61,405 bases of DNA from an uncultured Caulobacterales bacterium (GCA_903858185.1 CAIOHT010000068.1:1-61405), one strand, 5' to 3'; positions 30,045-38,337 are shown, numbered from the stretch's first letter. The notes: generated by a model from the sequence alone, not told the origin. Numbers and translations are program-made.

Positions 30045-30740
30045 ATGACCACAAGCATTTCACGCATCGCTCTGCTGGCGGGTGCGATCACACTGGCCGG
30101 CGTCGCTACGGCCTCGGCCCAGACGCCTCCCGCGCCCGGCGGCGACGCGCCGCGCATCGAGCGACGGGTGATGATCATGGGCGGCCCTGGCGGCCCCGGC
30201 ATGCGTCACCCTGGCGGCCCGGGGATGCACGGTCCGATGGACCCCGAAAAGCGCAGCCAGCACCTTCGCGACGTGCTTCAGTTGCGCGCGGACCAGGAAG
30301 GCGCCTTGAAGGCCTTCGTCGCCGCCATGAAGCCGCCCGAGCGTCCCGCCCCGCCCGCTGACGGCGCCGCGCCGGCCCGTCCCGAGCGTCCGAAGACCAC
30401 GCCCGAGCGGCTGGCCCGGGCCGAGAAGATGATGGCCGAGCGTCAGTCCGGAATGCGCAAGCGCAATGACGCGATCCGCGCCTTCTACGCCCAGCTTTCC
30501 CCCTCGCAGCAGAAGGCGTTCGACGCCCTGCACATGGGCATGCCCGGCATGCGCCACGGCCCGGGCGCCCCGGGTGAACGGCGGGTCCGGGTGATCCGTC
30601 GCGGCGGTCCGGACGGTGCGCCCGGTCGCCCGTCGGCCATGATGGATGAAGAGGGTCCAGGAGCGCTGGCGTTCCTCGACGGCGAGGACGAAGAGTTCGA
30701 GATCGAGCTCGGCGAAGGCCCCGACGCACCGGATCAGTAG
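30045..30740 (+). CDS. Periplasmic Spy/CpxP-like (LTxxQ-type) protein
   Basis: A 231-residue protein with a signal peptide (MTTSISRIALLAGAITLAGVATASA). The mature part is rich in Gly, Pro, Met and His near the start (GGPGGPGMRHPGGPGMHG). Helical segments follow: HLRDVLQLRADQEGALKAFV, and MRKRNDAIRAFYAQLSPSQQKAFDAL, where LSPSQQ recalls the LTxxQ motif of Spy/CpxP/CnrX proteins. The tail is very acidic (DEEGPGAL...DGEDEEFEIELGEG). Likely roles are periplasmic chaperone or metal-linked stress sensor. It splits ccmB from ccmC and has its own EcfG-like promoter motif and a good GGGGAG ribosome site. Confidence 0.65.
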   Translation: MTTSISRIALLAGAITLAGVATASAQTPPAPGGDAPRIERRVMIMGGPGGPGMRHPGGPGMHGPMDPEKRSQHLRDVLQLRADQEGALKAFVAAMKPPERPAPPADGAAPARPERPKTTPERLARAEKMMAERQSGMRKRNDAIRAFYAQLSPSQQKAFDALHMGMPGMRHGPGAPGERRVRVIRRGGPDGAPGRPSAMMDEEGPGALAFLDGEDEEFEIELGEGPDAPDQ

Positions 30741-30785
30741 TTTCCCTGACTTGCCCGCCGGTCGCCCAGGCGTTAACCGGCGGGC

Positions 30786-31508
30786 ATGTTCGCCTTCCTC
30801 GCCAACCCCGACAGGTTCATGGCCTTCTCGCGATGGGCCGCGCCGCTCTTCGGGGCGCTGGCCGTCGCGCTGATCACGGTCGGCCTCTGGTTCACCTTTG
30901 CCGCGCCGGAGGACTACCAGCAGGGCGACACCGTCCGGATCATGTTCATCCATGTGCCGGCCGCCTATCTGGCGATGTTCAGCTATGTCTGCCTGGGCGT
31001 GGCCAGCTTCCTGTCGCTCATCTACCGGCACGCGCTCGCGGACGCCGCGGCCAAGGCCTGCGCCCCGCTTGGCGCCGCCTTCACGGCCCTGGCCCTGATC
31101 ACCGGCGCCCTCTGGGGCCAGCCGATGTGGGGAACCTGGTGGGTCTGGGATGCGCGCCTGACCTCGGTGCTGGTGCTGTTCCTGTTCTGGCTCGGCTACA
31201 TGGCCCTGCGGGCGGCGATCGATGACGAGACGCGCGCCGGCCGCGCTGCGGCGATCCTCGCCCTTGTCGGCCTCGTGAACCTGCCGGTCATCCACTACTC
31301 GGTCGAGTGGTGGAACAGCCTGCACCAGGGCGCGACCGTGTTCGCCGCGGATCGCGAGAACCGTCTGCCACCGGTCTATCTCATTCCCATGGCGCTGATG
31401 GCGCTCGGCTACACCTCGGCCTTCGGGTCCCTGTGGCTGGTGCGCATCCGCGCCGAGGTCTGGCGTCGCCGCGCCGCGACCCTGGCCCTGCAGGCGGCGG
31501 GAGGCTGA
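30786..31508 (+). CDS. ccmC: Heme exporter / heme-handling protein CcmC
   Basis: A 240-residue six-helix membrane protein of cytochrome c maturation. The tryptophan-rich heme-handling motif is present as WGTWWVWDARLTS, and conserved histidines flank it (MFIHVPAAYLAM, NLPVIHYSVEWWN). It loads heme onto CcmE. It is followed within five bases by ccmD and then ccmG. Confidence 0.95.
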   Translation: MFAFLANPDRFMAFSRWAAPLFGALAVALITVGLWFTFAAPEDYQQGDTVRIMFIHVPAAYLAMFSYVCLGVASFLSLIYRHALADAAAKACAPLGAAFTALALITGALWGQPMWGTWWVWDARLTSVLVLFLFWLGYMALRAAIDDETRAGRAAAILALVGLVNLPVIHYSVEWWNSLHQGATVFAADRENRLPPVYLIPMALMALGYTSAFGSLWLVRIRAEVWRRRAATLALQAAGG

Positions 31509-31512
31509 CCGG

Positions 31513-31665
31513 ATGCTGGACTTCGACGCCGGAAAATACGCCGCCTACGTCTGGCCCGCCTTCATCATCACGGCGGCGGCGTTCGCGTGGATGATCGCTG
31601 ACAGCCTCGCCCGCGCCCGGCGCTGGAAACGGGAGGTCGAGGCCCGGTCGAAGGATCGCCGGTGA
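31513..31665 (+). CDS. ccmD: Heme exporter protein CcmD
   Basis: A 50-residue protein starting MLDFDAGKYAAYVWPAF. It has one hydrophobic helix (YVWPAFIITAAAFAWMI) followed by a basic cytoplasmic tail (RARRWKREVEARSKDRR), the size and plan of CcmD, which links CcmABC to CcmE. The start has GACCGG upstream, and its stop TGA overlaps the GTG start of ccmG (GTGA). Its position between ccmC and ccmG supports the call. Confidence 0.88.
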   Translation: MLDFDAGKYAAYVWPAFIITAAAFAWMIADSLARARRWKREVEARSKDRR

Positions 31666-32177
31666 AGCGCGCGCTGGCCTTCATTCCGCTCATCGCCCTG
31701 GTGCTGCTGGGCGTGCTGTTCGCCGGTTACTCGCTGAAGCGCAATCCGCAGATCCAGCCGTCGGCCATGGTCGGTCGGGCATCGCCGGACCTGGCCCTGC
31801 CAGATCTGGACACTGGCCAGCCGGTCGCCCTGCGCACGGCTGCTCCGGGGCCGTTGCTGGTCAATTTCTACGCCTCCTGGTGCGCGCCCTGCGAGCTCGA
31901 GGCGCCGGCCCTGATGCGGCTGAAAGCCCGGGGGGTGACCATCCTGGGCATCGCCTACAAGGACGCGCCGGAGAACAACCGCGCCTTCCTCGCCCGGCTG
32001 GGCGACCCCTTCGCGGTCAAGGTGCTCGACCGCGACGGCCGCGCCGGACTGGAGTTCGGCGTCACGGGCGTGCCCGAGAGCTTCCTGATCGACGCGTCCG
32101 GCGTGATCACCGCCAAGTTCACCGGCGAACTGACCCCGGACGACGAGCGGAAGATCCTGGCGGCAACCGGGCGTTAA
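31662..32177 (+). CDS. ccmG: Thiol:disulfide interchange protein CcmG/DsbE
   Basis: A 171-residue membrane-anchored thioredoxin-fold protein. It has one N-terminal helix (ALAFIPLIALVLLGVLFAGY), the active site NFYASWCAPCELEAP, and a cis-Pro region in GVTGVPESFLID. It keeps apocytochrome c cysteines reduced for heme attachment. The start codon is GTG (31662), overlapping the ccmD stop. ccmE, ccmF, ccmH and ccmI are not in the window and must lie elsewhere. Confidence 0.95.
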   Translation: MKRALAFIPLIALVLLGVLFAGYSLKRNPQIQPSAMVGRASPDLALPDLDTGQPVALRTAAPGPLLVNFYASWCAPCELEAPALMRLKARGVTILGIAYKDAPENNRAFLARLGDPFAVKVLDRDGRAGLEFGVTGVPESFLIDASGVITAKFTGELTPDDERKILAATGR

Positions 32178-32226
32178 CCACGACCGGCCATCTTCGTGTC
32201 TCGTTAACCATGCTCGCGAGACGCCC

Positions 32227-32481
32227 GTGAATCCCGTCCGACCCAATATCTGGGCCAATGTCCCGCCGCCCGGCCAGGGTGCGGGACCGGCGAAGACGGC
32301 CGCCCAGCGCGCCTTCTTCGATCAGGCGCTCGGCAAGGCGACCGGCGCGGCCCAGGCCCAACCGCAGGCGGCCCTGGTCCAGGCGCAGCCGCAGCCGGCC
32401 CAGCGCATGCCGACCGATCAGCCGGCGGAACAGCCAACGAAAATCCTGCGTCCCGGCTCGCTGCTGGATATCCGGGTCTAG
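32227..32481 (+). CDS. Small hypothetical protein, proline/glutamine/alanine-rich
   Basis: An 84-residue reading frame with a GTG start at 32227. It begins NPVRPNIWANVPPPGQG, has a low-complexity Ala-Gln-Pro middle and ends TKILRPGSLLDIRV. No signal peptide, helix or known domain is visible. Two GTTAAC stretches lie upstream. I cannot name it; the conserved-looking ends make it more likely real than noise, but evidence is modest. It is convergent with the MarR gene. Confidence 0.45.
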   Translation: MNPVRPNIWANVPPPGQGAGPAKTAAQRAFFDQALGKATGAAQAQPQAALVQAQPQPAQRMPTDQPAEQPTKILRPGSLLDIRV

Positions 32482-32534
32482 GGCGCGATCACCCCGGTGA
32501 AGGCCGGGACGAGCGGATCCGGATCAAGCGGCGC

Positions 32535-33110
32535 CTAGTTCGCCGTGACGGGTTCGCCGCCCTTCTTCTTCTTTTTCTTCTTTTCGGGCTTGGCCGCCTT
32601 CGCGGCCTTCTCCGGCTTCGCGGGCTTGTCGGCCTTCGGAGCCTTGACCTTCTTCACCTTGGCCGGACCGTCGGTGGCCAGGGCGGCGAGCGCCTCGAGG
32701 AACGCGTCCCGCTTGCCCTTGGGCAGCAGGGCCAGCAGCCGCGCATCGGCGGCGTCGGCGCGCGGGCCGATCTCGGCCAGCGCCGCGCGGCCGGCGTCGG
32801 TCAGACGCACGGCGTTCGCGCGCGCATCGGCCGTCGAACGCTCACGGATCAACAGGCCTTTGTCGAGCATGCGGGCGACCATGTCGGCGAGAGTCGAGCG
32901 GTCGACGCCGGTTGCGGCAACCAGATCGGCCTGGGCGGCGCCCTCCTTGGCCGCGACCGCCGTCAGCACGGCGTGCTGGCGCTGGGTCACCCCGCCGGGA
33001 CCACCTTCTTCCGCATAGAAATCCAGGGCGCGCTGCGCTGCACGATGGAGCAGATGTCCGACGGAAGACTCCGTCGCCGCGCCGCGCTTACCGGTCTTGT
33101 CCTTGCCCAT
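32535..33110 (-). CDS. MarR-family regulator with lysine-rich C-terminal tail
   Basis: A 191-residue protein. Residues about 15-145 form a MarR winged helix (TQRQHAVLTAVAAKEGAAQADLVAATGVDRSTLADMVARMLDKGLLIRERS then RLTDAGRAAL). The last 40 or so residues are an unusual Lys/Ala/Pro tail with a run of seven lysines, resembling histone H1-like tails. The tail probably binds DNA or RNA non-specifically by charge. It lies 112 bases downstream of yciB on the same strand. Target genes and ligand are unknown. Confidence 0.85.
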   Translation of the reverse strand: MGKDKTGKRGAATESSVGHLLHRAAQRALDFYAEEGGPGGVTQRQHAVLTAVAAKEGAAQADLVAATGVDRSTLADMVARMLDKGLLIRERSTADARANAVRLTDAGRAALAEIGPRADAADARLLALLPKGKRDAFLEALAALATDGPAKVKKVKAPKADKPAKPEKAAKAAKPEKKKKKKKGGEPVTAN

Positions 33111-33222
33111 CTTTGGTCTCCAGGATCCTGCCGAACGCGGATCATAATGACCTTACACGTCGGTTTGACGACAGACGATCCGTGTCGGTCCCAATCCTCT
33201 CCCAGAGGAAAGGCTTGTCAGC

Positions 33223-33819
33223 TCAGACTCCCGGATCGGGCGGCTCCGGCGCGGTGTCGCCCTCGTCCGGCTTCTGCAGGTGCTTCATCATGAACGGCGT
33301 CTGGGACAGCGAGAACACGATCGCCAGCGGCAGCAGCGCGGTGCGGAAATTGACCCAGAAGGCGTCGCTCTGGGTGCGCCAGATCACCTCGTTGGCGATC
33401 GCCACGGCGACGAAATAGAGGCCGTAGCGCAGGGTCAGCTGTCGCCAGGCGGCGTCCGCCATCTTCAGGCTCGCGCCCAGCAGCGCCTTGAGCGGGTTCT
33501 TGCCCAGCGCCAGCCCGCCCAGCAGGGCCGCGGCGAAGGCGGCGTTCTGGAAGGAGATCTTCATCTTCACGAAGCTGGCGTCATGGAACACCAGAGTCAG
33601 CCCGCCGAACACCAGGGCGAAGCCGCCGGCGATCAGCGGCATCGGCGCCAGCCGGCGCTCGACGATGAAGCCGACCAGCAACGCCAGCATCGAGGCGACC
33701 ACCAGGACGCCCGTCGCCAGGAACAGGTTGCGGCCGAAACCGTAGAAGGTGATGGCGAAGGCGATCGGCGCGCCATAGTCGACGGCGACTCGCACCCAGC
33801 GGGCATGGGATCCAGTCAT
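33223..33819 (-). CDS. yciB: Inner-membrane septation protein YciB/IspZ
   Basis: A 198-residue membrane protein with five to six helices. Family marks are AVDYGAPIAFAITF near the start, FVKMKISFQNAAFAAALLGG, and NEVIWRTQSDAFWVNFRT. It belongs to the intracellular-septation family, linked to cell-envelope synthesis. It begins five bases after the ftsY stop, so the two form an operon in the order seen in many alphaproteobacteria. Confidence 0.93.
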   Translation of the reverse strand: MTGSHARWVRVAVDYGAPIAFAITFYGFGRNLFLATGVLVVASMLALLVGFIVERRLAPMPLIAGGFALVFGGLTLVFHDASFVKMKISFQNAAFAAALLGGLALGKNPLKALLGASLKMADAAWRQLTLRYGLYFVAVAIANEVIWRTQSDAFWVNFRTALLPLAIVFSLSQTPFMMKHLQKPDEGDTAPEPPDPGV

Positions 33820-33824
33820 GGGGC

Positions 33825-34757
33825 TCAGCTCTCCAGGCCGACCAGCGAGCGGGAAAAGGCCCGGGCGTCGAAAGGTTGCAGGTCTTCAATGGCCTCGCCA
33901 ACCCCGATCAGCTTGATCGGTGAGTCCGAGGCCTGGGCGACAGGCACCAGAACCCCGCCGCGCGCGGTGCCGTCCAGCTTGGTCATGACGATGCCCGACA
34001 CACCCACCTGGTTGCCGAAGATCTTTTCCTGGGCCAGCGCGTTGCGACCGACGGTGGCGTCCAGCACCAGCAGGGTCTCGTGCGGCGCCTCGGCGTCGAT
34101 CTTCTTGATCACGCGGATGACCTTCAGCAGCTCGTTCATCAGGTCCTGCTTGTTCTGCAGGCGGCCGGCCGTGTCGATCAGCACGACGTCGAAGTCCTCG
34201 GCCTTCGCCTTCTCGATGGCGTCGAAGGCCAGGCCGGCGGCGTCGGCCCCGGTGTCGCGGCTCATGAAGGCGGCGCCCGAACGCTCGGCCCAGACCTTGA
34301 GTTGTTCCACCGCCGCGGCGCGGAAGGTGTCCCCGGCGACGATCAGCACCTTGGCGCCCTTCAGGCGCAGATCCTGCGCGATCTTGCCGAGCGTCGTGGT
34401 CTTGCCGGACCCGTTCACCCCGACGAACAGCACGACATAGGGCCGGGGCCCCGACAGCGGGTCGAACAGCCCCTCGCGCGGGACCAGCTCGGCGGCGACC
34501 GCCTCGGCCAGCGCTTCCTTGACCTCGTCCTCGGTGGACGACTTGCCGAACCGCGCCTTGCCGAACGCCTCGGTGATCCGGGCGGCGGCGTGCGGACCAA
34601 GGTCGGCCTCGATCAGCATCTCTTCCAGCGCGTCGAGCTGCGCCTGGTCGAGCGGCTTCTTGACCAGCACGCTGGTGACCTGCTCGGTCATCTCGCGGGT
34701 AGACCGCGAGAGCCCTGACGTGAGGCGCTGGAACCAGCCCTGTTTCTGCTCTGCCAT
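33825..34757 (-). CDS. ftsY: Signal recognition particle receptor FtsY
   Basis: A 310-residue SRP GTPase that brings ribosomes making membrane proteins to the translocon. G-motifs are visible: GVNGSGKTTTLGK (G1), DTFRAAAVEQL, DTAGRLQN (G3), TKLDGTARGG (G4), and GVGEAIEDLQPFD at the end. The acidic N-terminal extension is short, as in other alphaproteobacteria. The start MAEQKQGWFQRLTSGLSRS is chosen because this amphipathic segment begins most FtsY proteins; upstream in-frame Mets lie in a repeat. Confidence 0.95.
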   Translation of the reverse strand: MAEQKQGWFQRLTSGLSRSTREMTEQVTSVLVKKPLDQAQLDALEEMLIEADLGPHAAARITEAFGKARFGKSSTEDEVKEALAEAVAAELVPREGLFDPLSGPRPYVVLFVGVNGSGKTTTLGKIAQDLRLKGAKVLIVAGDTFRAAAVEQLKVWAERSGAAFMSRDTGADAAGLAFDAIEKAKAEDFDVVLIDTAGRLQNKQDLMNELLKVIRVIKKIDAEAPHETLLVLDATVGRNALAQEKIFGNQVGVSGIVMTKLDGTARGGVLVPVAQASDSPIKLIGVGEAIEDLQPFDARAFSRSLVGLES

Positions 34758-34786
34758 GAGCGGGCTCTTAGCTGTTCCCCCCATCG

Positions 34787-34928
34787 CCGTCATCCTCGCG
34801 CTTGTCGCGAGGACCCATGCACTTGGTGAAAGCGACGCTTGCCCGGATGGTGCCGTGTCCATGGGGCCCCCGGGTTGGGCCTTCGGCCGACCCGGGGACA
34901 GGCTCTGGAACAAGTCCGACGATGACGG
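34787..34928. repeat. Palindromic intergenic repeat (CCGTCATCC...GATGACGG)
   Basis: A 142-base element bounded by CCGTCATCC and GATGACGG. It holds an inner hairpin GTTGGGCC-TTC-GGCCGAC and TCGCG/CGCGA near the left end. It fills most of the gap between the divergent ftsY and TRIC-channel genes. Its structure resembles the other dispersed palindromes here, but I found no second full copy in the window. Confidence 0.45.
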
Positions 34929-34965
34929 AATGGAGTGCGGCGTTGTCGCGTGGCACAACCACGCC

Positions 34966-35592
34966 ATGACCGCGCTCGACCTCGCCTTCGTCCTGTTCGA
35001 CTACGCCGCCGTGGCCGTGTTCGGCGCGACCGGCGCGCTGGCGGCGGCGCGGCGCAAGCATGACATCATCACCTTCGCCTTCTTCGCGGCGGTCACCGGC
35101 GTCGGCGGCGGCACGCTGCGCGACCTGCTGATCGATGCGCCGGTCTTCTGGGTGGCGCGGCCCGGCTATCTGCTCGTCTGCCTGGCGGCGGCGGTCGCGG
35201 TCTGGTTGCTCGGCCGCAGGGCCTGGCGGATGGGCCTGCTGCTCTGGCTCGACGCTATCGGCATGGCCGCCTACTGCGTGGTCGGGGCGGCCAAGGCGCT
35301 GAGCCTCGGCGTCCATCCGGTTTCCGCCGTCGTCATGGGCGTGCTGACGGCCTGTTTCGGCGGCGTGATCCGCGATGTTCTGGCCAACGAGCCGTCGGTG
35401 CTGCTGCGCCGGGAGATCTACGTCACCGCCGCCCTGCTGGGCGCCGGCGTGTTCGTCGCCCTCGCCAGCTTCGGCGTCGACCGCCTGCTGGCCAGCAGCG
35501 CCGGCATGGTCGTGGCCTTCGCGGTCCGCGGCGGCGCGTTGAAGTTCGGCTGGAGCCTGCCGGGATTTCCGGGCTCTTCCGAACCGGGCTGA
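34966..35592 (+). CDS. Trimeric intracellular cation (TRIC) channel family protein
   Basis: A 208-residue seven-helix membrane protein of the UPF0126/YicG class. The two repeat motifs with glycine-rich kinks are visible: FFAAVTGVGGGTLRDLLID and GVLTACFGGVIRDVLANEPSVLLRREIY. Bacterial TRIC channels conduct potassium or other monovalent cations. The start at 34966 gives the usual N-terminus (LDLAFVLFDYAAVAVFGATGALAA). Confidence 0.9.
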   Translation: MTALDLAFVLFDYAAVAVFGATGALAAARRKHDIITFAFFAAVTGVGGGTLRDLLIDAPVFWVARPGYLLVCLAAAVAVWLLGRRAWRMGLLLWLDAIGMAAYCVVGAAKALSLGVHPVSAVVMGVLTACFGGVIRDVLANEPSVLLRREIYVTAALLGAGVFVALASFGVDRLLASSAGMVVAFAVRGGALKFGWSLPGFPGSSEPG

Positions 35593-35596
35593 TCGG

Positions 35597-36280
35597 TCAC
35601 GCTTTCCGTGGCCAGACGGCCTCGCGGATAGCGACCAGCAGCAACGCGGTCCAGGCCAGCCCGAGGCCCAGGGTCAGCAGCCCCACGCTGCCCGGATCGA
35701 CCCGCGCGGCGACGGTCCCGATCCCCGGCAGCAGCAAAAGCACCGCCAGGATCCGCCGGCGCGGCGTCGACCGCAGACAGACCAGCGCCAGCACCGCGCC
35801 ATGCGCCGCCAGCGCCGCGAACTTGATCCAGGCCGCCGTCGAAGATCGCGGCAACAGCGGCTCGGCGGCCGCCAGGTCCTTTGTGATCTGCAGGAGGGTG
35901 GTGGTCTCGACCATGTCGGCGACGAAGGCGACCAGGGCCAGGGCGACGGCCGCCAGCGCGAGCCGCGTCCGGCCGCCCAGCCACAACGCCGCGAAGATGG
36001 CGAAGGCGGTGTAGGCCGGAATGTAGGCGGCGACATCCAGCCGGTTGATCGCGTCCATCCCGGCGATCACCGGCCCGCGGCAGACCTCCGGCCCGAACAC
36101 GGCGGCCAGCTCGGCGGCCGTCCGCGCAAACTCGAACTCCACCACCGACCCCGCGCCCATGCAGGTCCCGGCCGCCTTGACGGCGGGAAGCCCGGTGAAC
36201 ATCGCGGTGACGCTGAACGTGGCGATCCCCGCAGTGGTCGTCGCCAGAGGCAAGGTCCGCTTTCCGATGAACCTGATCAT
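35597..36280 (-). CDS. Hypothetical multi-pass membrane protein
   Basis: A 227-residue protein that I do not recognise. It has an N-terminal helix, then an extracytoplasmic stretch with two cysteines (AGTCMGAG and PEVCRGPV) that could pair, then about five more helices. DMVETTTLLQITKDLA sits between two of them. GGGGGAAAC just before the ATG is a strong ribosome site. It is convergent with the TRIC-channel gene, five bases apart. Confidence 0.75.
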   Translation of the reverse strand: MIRFIGKRTLPLATTTAGIATFSVTAMFTGLPAVKAAGTCMGAGSVVEFEFARTAAELAAVFGPEVCRGPVIAGMDAINRLDVAAYIPAYTAFAIFAALWLGGRTRLALAAVALALVAFVADMVETTTLLQITKDLAAAEPLLPRSSTAAWIKFAALAAHGAVLALVCLRSTPRRRILAVLLLLPGIGTVAARVDPGSVGLLTLGLGLAWTALLLVAIREAVWPRKA

Positions 36281-36345
36281 GTCGTTTCCCCCGAATATCG
36301 CAGCGGACGTTACGCCCTGACAGCACGGTGACAATCGCCCTTTGG

Positions 36346-36446
36346 CCTTGATGGAATGATGCGCTCCGGGCGTCGGACCTGGTCAAGGACGGGTCCTTTG
36401 GACCCGCCGCTACGCGGCCGCGGAGCGGTCCTTGAGCAGGGCCGTC
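36346..36446. repeat. Inverted repeat flanking mtaB, left arm
   Basis: About 100 bases starting CCTTGATGGAATG, containing GGTCAAGGACGGGTCC, TTTGGACCCGC and GCGGTCCTTGAGCAGG. Its reverse complement recurs at 37901-37998 on the other side of mtaB with high similarity. The arm is internally palindromic (GGGTCC...GGACCC; CAAGGAC...GTCCTTG). Confidence 0.8.
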
Positions 36447-36496
36447 GCCGGAGCAACACTGGCCGTCAAGACATCCGGGCGGGTCTGCCTCGACGC

Positions 36497-37771
36497 CTAG
36501 GGCAGAAGTTCCGCCACGACCTTGCCGCCGCTCACGCCAACCACCCGCATCGACACGATCTCCCCCACCGGGGCCTCGCCGACAAACGCGATCTCGGTGA
36601 AGTCATCCGCCCGGGCCACACCCGGCTTCTCGACCAGCCCGTTCAGCACCCTGCCGACCTGGCGCTGGAGATGCCGCCCAAGCGCCGCCTCGCCGGCCGC
36701 GCGCAGGCGGCGGGCGCGGTCCTTCATCACGGTCCCCTTTACGGGCGGCATCTTCGCGGCCGGCGTGCCCGGACGGGCGCTATAGGGGAAGACGTGCAGG
36801 AAGCTGAGACCCGCCTCCTCGACCAGCGCCAGGGTGTTCTCGAACGCCGCCTCGCTTTCGGTCGGGAAGCCGGCGATCAGGTCGGCGCCGAACGCCGTGT
36901 CGGGCCGAACGGCGCGCACATCGGCGATCAGCTTCAGGGCGTCGGCGCGAAGGTGCCGTCGCTTCATCCGTTTGAGGATCAAATCATCCCCGGCCTGCAA
37001 GGACAGGTGAAGGTACGGCATCAGCCGCGGTTCCTCTGCCAGGCAGCGCATCAGATCCGGATCTATCTCGGCCGCGTCGATCGAGCTCAGCCGCAGCCGG
37101 GGCAGGTCGGGGACCAGTTTCAGGATCCGCGACACCAGCTGGCCCAGGCTCGGCTGGCCGGGCAGGTCGGCGCCCCAGCTGGTGATGTCGACCCCGGTCA
37201 GCACCACCTCACGATAGCCCTCGGCGGTGAGGCGGCGCACCTGCTCGACCACCTCGCCGGCGGCGGCGCTGCGCGAATTCCCGCGCCCGAACGGAATGAT
37301 GCAGAAGGTGCAGCGGTGGTCGCAGCCGTTCTGCACCTCGACGAACGCCCGCGCCCGGTCGCGCAGCCCGTCGATCAGATGGCCGGCCGTCTCGCGCACC
37401 GACATGATGTCGTTGACCCGCACCCGCGCCGAGGTATCGGCCAGCGCGCCCGGCTGCGCCTTCTCGGCGTTGCCCAGCACCAGGTCGACCTCGGGCATGG
37501 CGGCGAAGGCGGCCGGATCGATCTGCGCCGCGCAGCCGGTGACGATCAGCCGGGCGCCGGGCCGCTCGCGCCGCGCCTTGCGGATCGCCTGCCGCGCCTG
37601 GCGCACGGCCTCGTTGGTGACCGCGCAGGTGTTGAACACGACCGCGTTCTCGACCCCGTCCGCCTGCGCCCGCGCGCGCAGGGCCTCGCTCTCATAGGCG
37701 TTCAGCCGGCAGCCGAAGGTGACGACCTGAACGTCGTCCTGCTCGGCGGCGGGGAGGGCGGGAAGGGTCAT
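36497..37771 (-). CDS. mtaB: tRNA A37 ms2t6A methylthiotransferase MtaB
   Basis: A 424-residue radical-SAM enzyme that methylthiolates t6A37 in tRNA. The N-terminal UPF0004 domain has cysteines in VVTFGCRLN, NTCAVTN and TGCAAQ. The radical-SAM CxxxCxxC is NGCDHRCTFCIIPFGRG. The C-terminal TRAM-like region follows. In many alphaproteobacteria it precedes ftsY; here it is on the same strand, but two genes and repeats intervene. It is enclosed by an inverted repeat. Confidence 0.95.
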   Translation of the reverse strand: MTLPALPAAEQDDVQVVTFGCRLNAYESEALRARAQADGVENAVVFNTCAVTNEAVRQARQAIRKARRERPGARLIVTGCAAQIDPAAFAAMPEVDLVLGNAEKAQPGALADTSARVRVNDIMSVRETAGHLIDGLRDRARAFVEVQNGCDHRCTFCIIPFGRGNSRSAAAGEVVEQVRRLTAEGYREVVLTGVDITSWGADLPGQPSLGQLVSRILKLVPDLPRLRLSSIDAAEIDPDLMRCLAEEPRLMPYLHLSLQAGDDLILKRMKRRHLRADALKLIADVRAVRPDTAFGADLIAGFPTESEAAFENTLALVEEAGLSFLHVFPYSARPGTPAAKMPPVKGTVMKDRARRLRAAGEAALGRHLQRQVGRVLNGLVEKPGVARADDFTEIAFVGEAPVGEIVSMRVVGVSGGKVVAELLP

Positions 37772-37900
37772 GGCTCAAACACAGCGGGCGGCCGATGCGG
37801 CCGCCCTTGGAGCGAGGGATATAGCAGATTGGGCGGCCCGCCCAAATTCAGGTCGTCAGCACACCTCGCCCTGATGCCTTGGCGGAGCGTTGCGCGGACG

Positions 37901-37998
37901 GACGACCTGCTCAAGGACCGCTTTGCGGCGGCGTAGCCGCGGGTCCGAAGGACCCGTCCTTGACCAGGACGACCGCCCGCGCTCCCATTCCATCAAGG
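37901..37998. repeat. Inverted repeat flanking mtaB, right arm
   Basis: Reverse-complement partner of 36346-36446. It reads GACGACCTGCTCAAGGACC ... GGTCCGAAGGACCCGTCC ... CATTCCATCAAGG. With the left arm it frames mtaB in a segment of about 1.65 kb. Confidence 0.8.
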
Positions 37999-38045
37999 CG
38001 TTGGGGCGAGGTCTCATCATTTCTGTCTCCTGAACGCACGAAAAG

Positions 38046-38196
38046 CCCTCCATCCTCGATGGAGGAGGGTTGGGTGGAGGTGTGGCCGCGATATCAGGGG
38101 AAGGGCTGAGCAAGGCGACGGCGCCAGTCAGCGCCGTTCCCCGGACCACCGCAGCCACACCACCATCCCCGGCCCTTCCTCCATCGAGGAGGAAGG
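38046..38196. repeat. Composite palindrome, family with two hairpins
   Basis: The hairpin CCTCCATC-CTC-GATGGAGG (38047-38065) and the hairpin CCTTCCTCC-ATCGA-GGAGGAAGG (38174-38196) bound a middle in which GGTGTGGCCGCG and CAGCCACACC are also inversely related. Structure is similar to 42668-42824, though sequence differs. Confidence 0.6.
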
Positions 38197-38337
38197 GGGT
38201 CTGTCGTGCAGGGCTTCCGGGAGAGGAAGGTCCGTGAATTGCATCACACGTCCTCCACGTCCCGGATCGGCCTTCCAGCCCGTCCGGGATGACAGTAGAG
38301 ATGCAGAAGACCCCAGCCTGAGACGCAGAACCGACCC

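Larger units (their letters stand above)
37772..38337. other. 566-base gap with repeats only
   Basis: No credible ORF or RNA gene. It contains the right arm of the mtaB-flanking inverted repeat (37901-37998), a composite palindrome (38046-38196), and about 140 bases before the CoA-lyase start in which I see no clear promoter. Confidence 0.7.

Noticed and set aside
36346..37998. Composite transposon around mtaB
   Set aside because: No transposase, no target-site duplication recognised, and the arms are intergenic palindromes; treated as repeats in inverted orientation.
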